From NCBI GenBank assembly GCA_951799445.1, contig OX637292.1:4033296-4097295 (forward strand): a DNA stretch of 64,000 nucleotides. The letters are read 5' to 3'. Position 1 is the stretch's first letter. Every line of letters starts with the position of its first letter. Source of the DNA: Pseudisothecium myosuroides. Lineage: Eukaryota > Streptophyta > Bryopsida > Hypnales > Lembophyllaceae. Both the position numbers and the translations under genes were made by a program. The notes under the pieces are model-generated. The model was not told where the DNA came from. It searched no databases and was given only the letters and a program-made list of their open reading frames with translations. Below are positions 11,763-25,255 of the stretch, in pieces.

Positions 11763-14700
11763 ACATTAGTGAAGGAGCATCCAAAACGGAACTTGTACCC
11801 AATGAAGTCACTTTCTAGAAACAGTAGTTATTTTAGAACCTAAATCTAGATAGACTATATGTAGATAAGAGGAAATATTTAGTAAATTTTTTTATATGGT
11901 GTAGTTCCAATTAGAAAGTATAGGACTTGATTTTTAGCCTTCCAGTGTGTAATGATATGTCCATTTAGGTGGTTTTGAATGCCAAATTGGGAAGGAGCTG
12001 AATATGTGAACAACGTTGGTTGCCAGTTTGGTGTATCACGTGAAGTTGGATTCGAGGAATTGTGATTGCCAATTTGGAAGTTGGGAAGTTGGTAGGTAGC
12101 TTGTGAGCGCCTATTAGTTTGGGAAGTTCCATTTGGATTGCACTTACTTTGTGAATGGCAAGTGCGAGTCCTAGCCCCAAGTGGATGTGTAATTTCTTTG
12201 TTTTTTTGTTACGTGATATGTGTTAGTGTGTGAGAATGAGTGTGTGGAGTTAGATGATGGATTTGGAATGATGGAAACGCTAGTTGGTAGAAGTGTCGTG
12301 TGGTGACAAACTTTTGATCAAGTGAATGAAAAAAATGTAATATGGTGATTTGTTCATCAAATGAGTTTGATTAAATACAATGATATACTTAGCCTAATTG
12401 GTCCTTTTGTAATGTATATGGATGCTTGTGGTTGTGAAATTGATTAAAGCAGTGAAAGAATGAGCTATAGATCCAAATCAATCATTGTGCTTACTTGAGT
12501 ATTTTCAAATGAGAGATTTTGTATTTTTAGGTTGTATTACCTAGTTAAGGAATGACTCTATTAGCATAGAAATTTTCTACTTGACCGTCTCCCTTGGAAC
12601 GAACTTATTATATTAAAAGGACAATTTTCGAGTAGGTCATTATTATTTGTCTATACTATAGATAGCTTATTGTTTGTTGATCAAAATGATAAGCTATCTA
12701 TAAACTATCTAGATTTAAGTTTTAGAATCATTGTCTTTCCAAGAAAGTGATGCCATTGGATATAGGTTTGGTTTTGGATGTTCCTACCTTAAAATGATCC
12801 AAAGCCCAATTCTCAATTCTATTTTTGAATGATTGAATCTAATTCAGTTGTGTTGTTTATAACCCGTAAACAATGCATCTTGAGAGTCAACTTACATTGA
12901 TCCTACCAATCATTGGTGAAGTTCACTTGCCCCAACTCCACATGGAAGCTAGTTAACCTAGTTTTTGGACCTTGTACTAATCCTCAATATTTTTTGCTCT
13001 GCATATTGTATTTTTTTCAATAAATATGAGTGGAAATGTTTTTATTTTATATTTCAGAGATGAAATTGCATATCTTCTATATTTTCTAAATTGAAAAAAA
13101 AATCGAAAATTGAAATTAATATGAACTTTTGAAGAATAAGATAAAGAAATTCAAATCAAATAAAGAATACTTAAGAAATGGCTGAAATTTTTTACCATTG
13201 CTATATGTTATACTTTAAAGCATCATGGTGTGAACTAAAATTTTGTGTCATTTTATAATTAGAACATGATCAATAGATCTTGGTTATAGGCTCTAAGTTC
13301 AAACCTTAGTAAAATATTGAGTTTTAGAGATTTCAAAAACATTCAAATTGAGTAGGAAATAGAGTTATATAGCTTCTTTTTGTTAGTTAGGGATCAAATT
13401 CAGAAAAGATCATTTTAGTGTCCAAAATTTTGATCAAGCAAAGATGTAAAATATTCAAAATACATTAAAAGAGCATCTTTTTAACCCATCCATTTTCTAG
13501 CATCTTATGTAGAAAAGGCAATAATATGTCAATGAGGAAGTTCCCATCATTGTCTACTACATACCTATTTAATTAACTCTCCTAAAAAAATTGATGGAAA
13601 ATATCAATTTTTCATCCAAAATTTTTCACCTAAAATCATCCAAAAGCCACTTTGTGGCTCCATACATGTTGAAAGGCTAAAGTATTTTTTCTTGCATTTG
13701 AGTGAGCAATTGGAGCTCAAAGTGTCAGAATTGGGTTGGAAAATCACCATCTAATGAATTCACCCATGCAACTTTTGCACATGGCAGAGGGTTCAATTAT
13801 TGTTTCACTATACAAAGGGATGCTTTTGGATTTGAATTGGAACCATATAAGGAAGTAAGAGAACTATATAAGAATCCCAAAGCGTAAGAATAGTCATGCC
13901 TTTGGAATGGCATGCAATTCTTGTCATTCCAGATGGCAAATTGTGTATTATATAGAATAACATGTAATCACAATATATCTAACATGTTATGACAATAATT
14001 ATTGGCATACAATTAATTATTTTTGCATTGGGCCATATAAAATTGCACTTACTAATCATATGGGCAAATTTGTCTCATCACCAACAAGAGAGGAGGCACT
14101 TGGCATAATCTATTTGGAGGTGGATCCCATCCACTCACCCATCCAAAACAAATAAATAAAAATTATATATATATTTTGGTCCACCGCTACCACCTTGCAA
14201 AGCTCCTCTAGATAGACATGGGAGAGAATACAAAGGAAGAAATGTTGAGTTAGGATTTTCAAAAGTAATCAAATAAAAAAATGAAACCCTAATGTAGTTG
14301 TCCGCCCTCTAAAAACTCTAATCCTTCCTTTCACAACCTGCCCCTCTATTGGTATGTGGTGGATTTTTTTTTATTTTAAAAAAAAAATTATTTTGCCACT
14401 TCGTGGAGCTCTGTAGGGTGTGCTTGTACATTTGGCTTTAGTTGAGCGTACAAAGAGTGCACTTGACCAAGTGCAAAAATGGCAAATGGCAAATGGCTCA
14501 TCTATGAACTACTATAGGAAGTTGTATGTTTTTGCTTTGAACACCTATAATACAACTTTTTTTCTTTTAAATATGAGTTGATCCAAGTATTGATGAAATA
14601 CTCTTCAATTCGCTACTCTATTGAAAAATTCAATTCAATTCCATTAGTCTAAATATGTGTAACTACTCAACAATCCACAATGGACTTTTTATCTTAGTAC

Positions 14701-14905
14701 AAAAGTTTGAGTAGTATGAAATCCACTTACAATTATTTACATGAATATAGTGTAATCAATATAAACTTTGGATAAAAAAGAGATGGATGATGGTTTAGTA
14801 ACTCTAGCCCTTTATAATGCTGAATTGAACACCTTTTACTTTAGAGATTAACCTCTAATTGACTAAATGGTCAAAGGGATTTGCTTCCGTACTTATCAAA
14901 GTTAA
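11763..14905. other. Gene-free AT-rich DNA
   Basis: I see no gene. The open frames at 11965-12180 and 13702-13887 have no motif. A short perfect hairpin is listed at 12659-12700. The remainder is diffuse AT-rich sequence, probably old decayed repeats. Confidence 0.5.
12659..12700. repeat. Short perfect hairpin
   Basis: TAGATAGCTTAT at 12659-12670 is repeated as its exact reverse complement ATAAGCTATCTA at 12689-12700 with an 18-base loop. It may be the remnant of a small foldback element; there is no evidence that it acts as a terminator or RNA. Confidence 0.45.
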
Positions 14906-15619
14906 CCCCTAAAGGCCAAGCTACGTTTTTTGGCAACATAGCGATTTTGGGCAACTTACTACGGATGGAGTTTTTATTTATTTTTCTTTGAAAATTTTAC
15001 ACAATATGTGCCCGAGGAGTAACTTTTGACTTCATAGTTAAAAAGTTATTGCATGATATGTGATTTTTTTTGAACTTTGGGCAGCTGGGGCAGCTCAAAA
15101 AAATTCTTTAAAAATGACTTTTACAAAAAGTAAAATATTGAAATTGGTTCTTTAGATTTATATATAAGTGGGAAGCTTTGAATCATTCAATTCCAATCAA
15201 GGAGTCAAAAGTTATGAGGAGTTTAAATTTGCGGATAGGTATGGTTTTCAAAGACTCCATACCTACTCGTAAACTTAAACTCCTCATAACTTTTGACTCC
15301 TTGATCGGAATTGAATGATTCAAAGCTTCCCACTTATATATAAATCTAAAGAACCAATTTCAATTTTTTATTTTTTTAAAAGTCATTTTTAAAGATATTT
15401 TTTGACTTGCCTGGGCTACCCAAAGTTAAAAAAAAATCGCATATCATGCAATAACCTTTTAACTATGTAGTCAAAAGTTACAAAAATTGTTGGGACTTAA
15501 AGCTACTCCTCGGGCACATGTTGTGTTAAATTTCCAAAGAAAAAAAATAAGAACTCCATTTGTAGTGAGCTGCCCCAAATCGCTATGTTGCCAAAAAATG
15601 TAGTTTGGTCCTTTAGGGG
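14906..15619. mobile_element. TTAA-flanked foldback element (A-A palindrome), 714 bp
   Basis: TTAA duplicates lie at 14902-14905 and 15620-15623. The ends are CCCCTAAAGG and CCTTTAGGGG. The whole element is one long inverted repeat with arms of about 350 bp and a centre near 15250. Each arm runs from GGCAACATAGCGATTTTGGG through a CTTTGAATCATTCAATTCC stretch. TTAA duplication with CCC...GGG ends is the piggyBac pattern. No transposase is present. It looks like a homodimer of one end module of the longer relatives at 44990-45908 and 49944-51453. Confidence 0.8.
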
Positions 15620-15623
15620 TTAA

Positions 15624-18255
15624 AATCATTCATTTAGAAAACTTCAAGCTAGGGAGGTAACAACATAAATTGTAGACAAAAAAAACTACATTTACAAATA
15701 ATAAAAATACATTTTGAAGATTATCATAATTTATTACACAAATCAGTTGAACTAATGTGTTGTGTAGGCCTTCCTCCAGGGAGATCACACCTTGTAATTT
15801 AAGGTATACACACATGAGTGAAGAGGGTACTTGATGTAGGGCTATTTACCTTAATTATAATATTTAAGATGATTGTATTTTTATATAAAAAGCTACAAGG
15901 GCCATATTTCCAATATTCTATGGTTTTTGTAAATTTATTCATGTTGTTTTTAAAATGGGGCTATTATACACTGATTTAAGTGTCCAATTTTTCCCGCCTC
16001 CACCCTTCTTCACAAATTTTCTCATCCCTCTACTACATATATGTATAGGATAAAGACCATGAAACCAACAACAATCAATTGAATTCAAGCACCATTGACC
16101 AGGTGATATTTTTTAACCTCTAAAGGTCAATTGTTCATTAAACAAACAATTGAAAATCCAAGTAGGTTCCTATATAGTCGATTTTGATCAGATATTTACA
16201 ATTTTTTTATATACAAGATGTGAACATATACCCTGTTAGTGAGAATATAATTTTTTTTCCGCAATAATTTTTTTGGCAACTTGAGCAATTTAAACATCTT
16301 TGCCAAAAACTCTCATCAACTATTGAAATTTGGCATTTATATAACTAATAAATATGGCATACAATTGTAAAAAATATTTTAATCTCAAATCACATTCTAA
16401 GAGGATTCAAATCTTGTTAGCTATGTTGAGGTGGCTTTAAAAAAAACATTTTCTTCTAACCTCAAGCCCTATTATCTTGCAATATGTGACTTTAAAGTTC
16501 TTGAAACTTTTCCCATATATTCCAAATGTTTGTCTCAAATTTCTTACCATTTGGATTTTAATTTAAAAAACCTCCTCATTGTACAAGAAATCATCAAAAA
16601 ATGATTTGTGTATTGCCAATGTACTTAACCTCTTTAGATTGCAAGTTGATTTAGAATAAGTTGAACTCTATATTTGCTCACAAATTTTTTCATGAGTGAA
16701 CCTAGCATCATATAATTATAAATATTTAGAATACTCATTTTGTATAGACCAAAAAATTTATTTCAAAAGGGCTCAAAGTGTTGACCCTAATTGTAGGAAT
16801 AATTTTTTTTTCTTACCTCAAACACTATAATCTTTCAATCCACGCGGTCAAATGGACTAAAAAAATTTCTGCACATTGCCTTAAATATTTAATACGCTTT
16901 GTATGGAATCAAAAACAAAAATTAATTAATTTTTTATTTTGGAAAATGCATCAAAAATTGGCAGTTTTGGATTTTTCATCTTCCAAAATATCCTTTGGCA
17001 TAAGGGGCTAATAACATTGAATATTTTAGAATCCCTATTGAAACTACCCCGTGAATATCTCATTCAATATGAGTGTAATTAACACATATGGCTTCAAAGA
17101 TTGGAGTTAAATGGACTATAAATTCTACCCTCATATTGTACAATTTTCAATTTGTTGAACCCACTAAGGTAAACCTCCCTATTCATGCAATGTGACAATT
17201 TTTGCCACTTTTGGTTAATGTCTTACATTTATCCTTAATTTTTTTGACAGACACTACTAGTATCATGGCACATTTTTAGTCCACCACCCTTTATTGTAGG
17301 TTTTCTTGACTATGTTCATTTTATATTCTATATGAAATTATTTGCCCATATCTATACTCATTGTAATATGAAAAATTTGCATGGCCCCTATCTGTCAAGG
17401 CTAATTTATTAATAAAAATTCCTATTACATGATGTTTTTACAAAGCCTAATTTATATACGATATAATAGAATATGTAGCATTTCATGGACCCTATAGTAG
17501 CCCTACATATTATATAAAATTTCCCTACTTTAAATTAAATGGACCCTATCTTTTAACTCACGTAGTTTTCCAAAAATTGATAGTGATCTCCCGAGGGGCC
17601 TTCACAAACAATACAATCTCATACTAATTCTATAGTTATGTGAATTTGTATAATGCACAAAATGGTAGTTCACAATAGTTTAAATCAAGATAATTAATGT
17701 GATTTGTACTATTTTCATTTTTCATATTGCTTCATATAGTGTGATCATCATTCACTTGCATCTACATTTTACATATCCTTATTGTATTATACTTAAGTGA
17801 CAAATTGTATGATGAAAGGTCCTCCAGGGAAATCCAATGTGACCATATGGCCTAAGTTTTTGTGAAAGAATGCTGAAAAGCAATCTTGAAGGGAGTGATG
17901 AAGTTATTTACACCCACAAACATGGATGTAAATGAAAAATGTGAATGAAAACTTTTTAAACCCCTAATCTCCCATTGTCTCTTTGGGGGACAAAATGGAT
18001 TTGAATTCGGATAAGTTCCTAGGGTCTAAATTTTTGTTGAGATTTTTTGAATTTTTTTTTGAAGATAGGACAACAGATTAGCTTTCTATAAATATGATTT
18101 TTATTTCAATCAATGCATGAGAGCATAAAAACTACAAAATTCAAAATATAATTTTCAAAATTTTGTTTCTCATGGAAAGTATTTTTTCTACATGGAAAGA
18201 TTTGATTCACTCTATTTTGATTAGTAATGAGAAAATTGTTGAAAATTTTGTTTTT
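15624..18255. other. Gene-free AT-rich DNA
   Basis: No gene can be supported. A lone end-like sequence, TTAA followed by CCTCTAAAGG, sits at 16112-16125 and resembles the TTAA-element terminus, but I found no partner end. Confidence 0.5.
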
Positions 18256-18259
18256 TTAA

Positions 18260-19194
18260 CCCCTAAAGGACCGAGGCCTTTTTTCTGCCAAAAAACACTG
18301 AAAACTGCCATTTCTATAGCTAAGAGTAAAAAAATTTGAAAAATGTTTTTTTTTCACATCCAACCGTAGGATCTTACACCTAACTAGTATAAGAATATGT
18401 GGAATTTTTTTTTAGAATTTTTGACTGCATAGATTGCAAGATATTTGCATTTAAAGTGAAAAAAACAAGTTTTTCAGCACATTGCGAGACTAGATTTTTT
18501 GATTTTAAACATTTTTAACTTAAAATTTTTGCACTACAGAGTTTTGGGCTTTCATTTTATATAGTGGAGAATTGAGTTGAGAGTCTAGAAAAAAAATAAT
18601 ATTAAAAAAAAACTTAATTATCATTCTTAAAAAAATTGTGAAGTAGATGTAGGTACAAGATAGAAGGAAAATCTAAAACATTCATATATTTTAGATGGAA
18701 TTAAAATGCACTAATCCCAATGGTGAGATTGTTCTAACAAGTAAATCAGACCATCCTAAAAAAAAAAATTTGAAAAATTTGAAAAATTGCATTCAGAAAT
18801 GAATCCCAAAGTTATTTTTTTCAAGAAGATGCTTTAACTGCCCGAAAAACAAGAATGTCCATAACTTTCTCATAACATATCCAAATGAAATGAATCAAAG
18901 CTTTCCGGAAAGCCAAAAATATAATCTATGAGAAAAATAATATTAAAAAAAAAAATTCAAATTTTTGTCCCTTTTTTTTTTGCTGCCCGAGCTGCCCCCC
19001 GAAGCTTGTTTTGAGCTTATATGGTCATAACTTTTATTCCCGGGCACCGATTGTGAAAAAAATTATATTCCCTTGAAGCTAATCAGTTTTTCTACATCCG
19101 AAAAAAGTTTCAAAAAATCAGGAGAAAATTTCAGCCCGTAGGTACCTGCCCGAAAACGCATTTGTCCCCCGTAGGGACAATGGTCCTGTAGGGG
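18260..19194 (+). mobile_element. TTAA-flanked element, piggyBac-like ends, B-C type, 935 bp
   Basis: TTAA at 18256-18259 and 19195-19198. The ends are CCCCTAAAGGACC and GGTCCTGTAGGGG. The left half carries the B module: GTAGGATCTTA, then TTTTGACTGCATAGATTGC. The right half carries the C module (AATGAATCAAAGCTTTCC, then CTGCCCGAGCTGCCCC, ending GGGACAATGGTCC). It is similar along its full length, in reverse orientation, to 35359-36291 (933 bp). No open frame is long enough for a transposase. Confidence 0.85.
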
Positions 19195-19999
19195 TTAACA
19201 ACCTATGCATTTTCTTCAAAAAAACAAATCATAGGATTCATTTTGGTACTCAATTTTCACAATTTTTCCAAAAAAAAGAAGGTCAACAAAATTAAATTAG
19301 CTTCCTTGAATCATCAAGCCTTTGGAATTAGTAATTTTTGATTCCATCTTTAATTGAAGCCATTAACGATATCAAGAATTGGCACTACTTTGTAATTAGT
19401 ATTAACTATGTGACTTCTATACATTAATCACAAGTGCACAAAAGACACAAATTATGCACAAAAATTTATTTTCTTTATCGTGCATTTTCTATGTACATGG
19501 AAAATCCATGACAACAATGTCATTACTATAATAATGCTTATTAAATGGTATCATTGTTCCAAAAAATATTTTCAATGTTCAATTGTTGATCACCACTCTA
19601 ATTAGCAATAACTTTTTTCTTTAACTAAATTTCTTGCATTTTATTTGTCAACTATATGTTCTATCAAATTCTAGTTTACATTTCAGTAATTGCACCAAAT
19701 GATTAAACTAAATCCATCATTACTATAGACCATTAAATTTTAGCTTGAACTAAAACCATTAGTAGGCCACCGCAAGAAACTTGATAGCATACTAGTGAAA
19801 AAATCACTTCATTGTAGCTTGAATTGATTCCATTAGTATCAACTTGTTTTGAGAATGTATAAATTGTGTTCAAAGTAGAAATTTAGGCCTCAATTTGGCA
19901 TAGTAAGATACCTTTTTTCTTAGAACTTTGAACTAACAAAAGTTGGTAAATGAATCTAGCTTTCATTTCCAAAAATCCGTTTGAGAATTAGAGCCTTAA

Positions 20000-21480
20000 A
20001 GGTCATTGCAAGAAAGACCTGTACTGAAACACTGTCACAAAAGGATTGGCAAAGCTTTCCTCTTCAATAACTTTTGAAGCTTGACTCACATAAAGTTGAA
20101 ATTTTTAGTGAAGATGCTTGACTAGAGTGTAATCATATTTCATATTTTTCAAAAATTTCAAAAATCATTTTATATTTAAAAAAAAATTAAAATAGTATGT
20201 CACGTTTTGAGTTTTAGGGGTTTTGAGTACCATGGGGTCATTGCAAGAAAGAGTGGTACTAGGTATTTGTCACAAACAGAGTGTTTCAACTTTCGTTTGC
20301 AATAACTTCTGAAGCTTGACTCGCATGAATTTGAAATTTTTATTGAAGATGTATGTCTAGAGTTTCATTATATCTTATATTTCTTCAGAATTAAAAAAAA
20401 TCATTTTATATTTAAAAATCAATTAACTTAATATGTCACGTTTTGAGTTTTAAGGGTTTTGAGTACTATGGAGTCCCCAAATTTAATGATTCAGATCTGA
20501 AATTTCTATGGTCTATTCTCATAGTAGGAACTCATGTTTCTACCAAGGTGCATTTAAAAATATTTTATTTTATGTTGTCTACGTCCATGCAAAGAGGGCT
20601 CCAATTAATAAACAGTTCTAAATAGTGAAGATGGTTCCAAGATCCTTTTTTTTGGTTGAAATCTCTTCATTATAAAGTCTTCCCAAATTTTATATTTTTA
20701 GTTTCTTTGAAAATGTTTTTTCCTATTTTTTGCAAATTAAAACGTCAAAGTATGTATTTTCTTCAAAATTTCAGCTCATACGTTTTTGTAAATAACTTTT
20801 GACCTAGATTTTTTTTTGTCTAAAATTTTGGTGGTATTTTATTTTTAGTATTATAATAATTATCCTTATTTTAATTTATTTATAGAAATTTATATGCAAA
20901 AAGCTCATAGTACTGGAATACTAGCCGAAAACAGCCAATGAAAGTGGAACAAAAACGGACACTCTTTCTTGCAACGACCCTATGGAGTCCCGAAATTTAA
21001 TGATCTAGGGCTGAAATTACTATGACGTATTCCCATAGTAGGGAGTCATGTTTCTACCAAGGGAAATTTAAAAATATTTTGTTTTATATCCTCTACGTTC
21101 ATGTAAATAGGGCTCCCTTGCGCGCTCAATTTTGAACATAAAAAATGATTTCAAGACCATTCTTTTGGTGAAATCTCTTCATCATAAAGTCTTTCCAAAT
21201 TGAAAATTTTTAGTTTCTTTAAAAAATGTTTTTACTATTTTTTACAAATTAAAACGTCCAAGTATCTATTTTTGGCAATTTTGCACTTATCTAGTTCTCC
21301 TACTTAATGAATTTTTTTTGCTTTTCCTTCATTGGGTACCTTCTTCATACAGGTCTATACATTTTTCTAATTTTTCATATTTAAAAAAAAAATGTTTTTC
21401 TAATTTTAAAGTACTCCCGAAAAAAAGGCCTACTACTGCCAAAGTGGAACAAAAACAGGAGGTCATTCTTGCAACGACCC
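20000..21480. mobile_element. 1481-bp TIR element (GGGTSATTGCA family), outer copy
   Basis: TTAA lies at 19996-19999 and again at 21481-21484. The corresponding place in the right arm of the palindrome reads AGCCTTAAATC once, so the empty site is known directly. The termini are inverted: AGGTCATTGCAAGAA at the left, and GGGTCGTTGCAAGAA at the reverse-complemented right. It contains a second copy of its own family at 20235-20980. No transposase was seen. The interior phrases (CATGTTTCTACCAA, GTCACGTTTTGAG) recur in 28680-29203 and 31519-32598. Confidence 0.85.
20235..20980. mobile_element. 746-bp element nested inside a copy of its own family
   Basis: It starts GGGTCATTGCAAGAAAGAG and ends CTCTTTCTTGCAACGACCC, the same termini as the surrounding element. 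The flanks are CATG at 20231-20234 and TATG at 20981-20984, a probable 4-bp duplication with one mutation. The first part of the inserted copy repeats the phrase AATAACTTYTGAAGCTTGAC of the host copy, and both halves repeat the AATTTAATGATY phrase, so the region reads as overlapping direct repeats. Confidence 0.75.
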
Positions 21481-21998
21481 TTAAATCAAAAGATCAAATG
21501 CAATGTTTGAAAATGTCAAAAAAATGTCCCTTCCAACCCGTCTTTGAACTTTGTCCATAACCTTTGATTGAAGATTCTAAATCTCAAATGGATTTTAGAA
21601 AATGAAAGCTATCTTAATTTACCAAATTCTATTAGTTTAAGTTTTTTGGAAAAAAGTTATTCTAATATGCCTAAATGAGGTCTAAATTTCTACTTTGAAT
21701 ACAATTCTTGCTTTTCAATTGACTTCGTATTGAAATTGTGAAAAATAAAGAAACGCAATGTTAGTACAATAACTATGCACGGACATGATGTTGTGTGATT
21801 ATTGCACTAACTTTATATGTCTTAGAAAAGCACTAATGCTGCAGAAAGTTAGTTGCCCATCACTAAATCACTTAAGTCATACATATTCTGTCATGCATAG
21901 TTATTGTGCAACTTTAGCACTTCAAACTCAAATATGAATGACATGCCTCAACTGCATGGTATTAATGAATGTCATTTTCATGTTGTAACAATATTTCT

Positions 21999-22743
21999 AC
22001 ATGAATGAATGTAATACAAAAGTAGTGCTTGAGAATAATCGTACGATTACTATTGACAATTCGTGACCCCGTTCGTGATAGAGGGAACTTTGTGATGTAT
22101 TTCTAAATGGTAGAAATTGTGCATTGGAATTAGACAACTCCACTTGGATGACAAATGCATTGAAGTGCCTGAAGGTAGATATCTTTAAACAATGGATTTA
22201 TGCATATCAATTAGACAATTTTATTTGAATGATAAGTGCATTAGACAGTGCACTAGAGTTAGACAGCTTCCAAATACATATTTGAAACTTGGAATTAGAT
22301 AACTCTAAGTGGAAAATCAAGATTAAGATAAGATAAACCTGGACTTTTACTTTATCAGATGGTTCTAAATAGAACCAAGAATAAAAAGCTAAAAATAAAA
22401 AAGAACTTTTAATTTATTTTAAGAAATAAAAGTCTTTTATTGATAGTCTATTATATAAGATGGAGCTTCGAGGTGAGGAAAACTGTCTTTGCTGATCTCT
22501 CTCTCTATAGTCGGATAGTTTAAATTGAGCTCTTTATAAAAATATTATTATTAATAAGTACATTTTGTGTTCTTATTTAAAGTCTATTATAGTTACTTTG
22601 AAGTTACAAGTTGTGAGAGGTTTATATCAAAAGACCCTGTTGATGGTACACAACCAGATTATCTTCAAGTAGCAAAACTCTTGAGAGAACAACTAAAACG
22701 GCTTTCTAGAAAGTTGGAGTAGAGAACTTCACAAAGAGAAGTT
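21999..22743. other. Upstream flank of the F-box pseudogene inside the palindrome centre
   Basis: This is unique sequence between the left arm and the F-box reading frame. A CTCTCTCTCTATAG pyrimidine stretch near 22500 and a TATTTAAAG motif near 22575 could be promoter elements. I see no other gene. Confidence 0.4.
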
Positions 22744-23835
22744 ATGATGCTTATTGTACATGGCTCTGCTTCGGATAAACTTGTTTCAAATGCCATCATG
22801 GATCCAGTCCTTTGGGAAACTCTTCCAAGGGAGTTGGTTCTGCTTATCCTGGCACGTTTGCCAGTGTCTGACATTACCCGCCTACGTTGCCAATTCTTTA
22901 AGGAATGGACCATGAACATGGAGTTCAACCAAGCATGTGTTGAAGCAAACCCCAACATGGCTGCACTTGTTTCATGTTCACTTACAACCAATGAGTTCTC
23001 AGTAAGAATCTTTGATTTCTGCAAATATGTATGGCTATATGTATATTGCTTCTACTTGAAACATCAGGGGAATGCACCTAGTGCTTGGAAGGCAAGGGCT
23101 CGTGATGGCAGATTGGTCTGCTTTGTTTCCATTTGCAAATATACAGAGGCGAATCCCCTGTGCATTGTGGTGATCAATCCGTTGACACGAGTTCAAAATG
23201 AGCTCCCTCCTCTGCAACATGTATACACTGATCCGCCCACATTGGTGCACATGAAAGTGGATTCAAAGACTAAAGCGTACAAGTTGGTGGTCATAGGCAA
23301 ACAACTGAAAGGCAGTCATACAATAGAAACGTATGATTCTGTTTCAAGGCAGTGGAGCAAAGTAGCACCATCTTGGGGGCACATTTGGGATCTTGCATGT
23401 GAATATATAAATAGTCCTTGCAAATATTACTGCTTGAATAGTGCAAGGTTATGTATATATGACCTTGAACAAGGGCAACTAGAGCTTCAGGATTGTAAAG
23501 TACTCTTTCAATACGAAGGAGCGCGTGTGATGCAATTGACTCTTGCGGGTGACTGAATGTTTGTGTTGTACAAAAAGTTGAATCGACACGACGTTGGGTC
23601 AGGGTTATATTTCATCACAGAGTATCAGTCTCAAAACAATACAAAGGTGTGGGTACTAGTAAAGATACACATCCAATGTTTTTTTGAAGAAGAAAATGAC
23701 CTATTTGATTTTCATGCTTGTAAAGATGTTTTGGTGTTATGTGACCGTTTTTACAGCAAAAAACAGATTTGCCGTTTTATGAACTTTTTGACTAATGAGT
23801 GGCACAACCTCCCTGGCAATTGGCGCGAAGATTGA
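22744..23835 (+). pseudogene. F-box protein gene interrupted by an in-frame TGA
   Basis: One frame runs from ATG 22744 (or more likely the second start, MDPVLW at 22798) to TGA 23833. It is broken only by a TGA at 23554-23556. The N-terminus is an F-box: LWETLPRELVLLILARLP, then DITRLRC and FKEW, the SKP1-binding fold used by SCF ubiquitin ligases. The middle is kelch/FBA-like (VVINPLTRVQNELPPL; KLVVIGKQL; TYDSVSRQWSKVAP). The 92 codons after the TGA continue the family pattern (MFVLYKKL; FMNFLTNEWHNLP), and the combined length of about 360 residues is usual for plant F-box proteins. A 66-bp in-frame segment (23002-23067) has GT-AG ends and may be an intron. The gene sits alone in the centre of the inverted repeat. 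It could still express a truncated 270-residue product. Confidence 0.85.
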
Positions 23836-25255
23836 TATATTTTTCTTATATGTCGTGTTTTCTGGAACATGATTCCATAGGGAATCATGTAAGGCTTTGT
23901 AGAGTTTTTGTTTGCATAAATTTAGGCATTTGAACCAATATGCAGGAGTGTGTTTATATTGAAAGATTAGTTTAGAAGGTCTGGAGTTAGAGATCACTTC
24001 GCTTACTACAAGAGCCAAATTCTCTTGAGATCAAATGTTTCTCACTCGATTTCTTGTCCAATCATTCTAAACAAGCGGCAAGGACATTGTAGACCGCTAT
24101 TTTCCATGGACAGTAGACAATCCCATTTTTTGTTCAAAGGTCATAAACTCATAATTGACTATAGATTTTCAGGCAAGTCTTGCATAGAAACATTGTTACA
24201 ACATGAAAATGACATTCATTAATACCATGCAGTTGAGGCATGTCATTCATATTTGAGTTTGAAGTGCTAAAGTTGCACAATAACTATGCATGATAGAATA
24301 TGTATGACTTAAGTGATTTAGTGATGGGCGACTAACTTTCTACAGCATTAGTGCTTTTCTAAGACATATAAAGTTAGTGCAATAATCACACAATATCATG
24401 TCCGTGCATAGTTATTGTACTAACATTGCATTTCTTTATTTTTCACAATTTCAATACTAAGTTAATTGAAAAGCAAGAATTGTGTTCAAAGTAGACCTCA
24501 TTTAGGCATATTAGAATAATTTTTTTCCAAAAACTTTAAACTAATAGACTTTGGTAAATTAAGATAGCTTTCATTTTCTAAAATCCATTTGAGATTTAGA
24601 ATCTTCAATCAAAGGTTATGGACAAAGTTCAAAGACGGGTTGGAAGGGATATTTTTTTGACATTTTCAAACATTGCCTTTGAATTTTGTCCATAACTTTT
24701 GATTTAAGGCTCTAATTCTCAAACAGATTTTTGGAAATGAAAGCTAGATTCATTTACCAACTTTTGTTAGTTCAAAGTTCTAAGAAAAAAGTTATCTTAC
24801 TATGCCAAATTGAGGTCTAAATTTCTACTTTGAACACAATTTATACATTTTCAAAACAAGTTGACAATGAGCGGTCAAGTTCTCATCTAGTCAAGTTATC
24901 CCATATCCTTTGAGTGTTCATTGAATGGATTTTAGTATAAAGAGGACCTTTCCACCCTCTACTCTCACCAATTGCCAATGCAGAAATTCCTTCACTATGC
25001 TATCAAGTTTCTTGGTGACCTACTAATGGAATCAATTCAAGCTACAATGAAGTGATTTTTTCACTAATACGCTATCAAGTTTCTTGCGGTGGCCTACTAA
25101 TGGTTTTAGTTCAAGCTAAAATTTAATGGTCTATAGTAATGATGGATTTTGTTTAATCATTTGGTGCAATTATTGAAATGTAAACTAGAATTTATTGTAA
25201 CGTATACTAATTAAGTGTTGACAAATAAAATGCAAGAAATTTAGTTAAGAAAAAA

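Larger units (their letters stand above)
19374..21998 (+). repeat. Left arm of an 8.4-kb inverted repeat
   Basis: From its outer edge (AAGAATTGGCACTACTTTG) to its inner edge (near AACATGAAAATGACATTC, read in reverse) this arm matches the reverse complement of 24185-27792. Matching stops abruptly on both outer sides at 19374 and 27792. A 1481-bp transposon at 20000-21480 interrupts it; without this, about 1.14 kb pairs with the right arm. The right arm also has about 170 bp not present here. The arm contains no gene. Confidence 0.9.

Noticed and set aside
16112..16140. Complete TTAA-family element starting at TTAACCTCTAAAGG
   Set aside because: No partner terminus found at a plausible distance. 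The same holds for the similar sequence at 48680.
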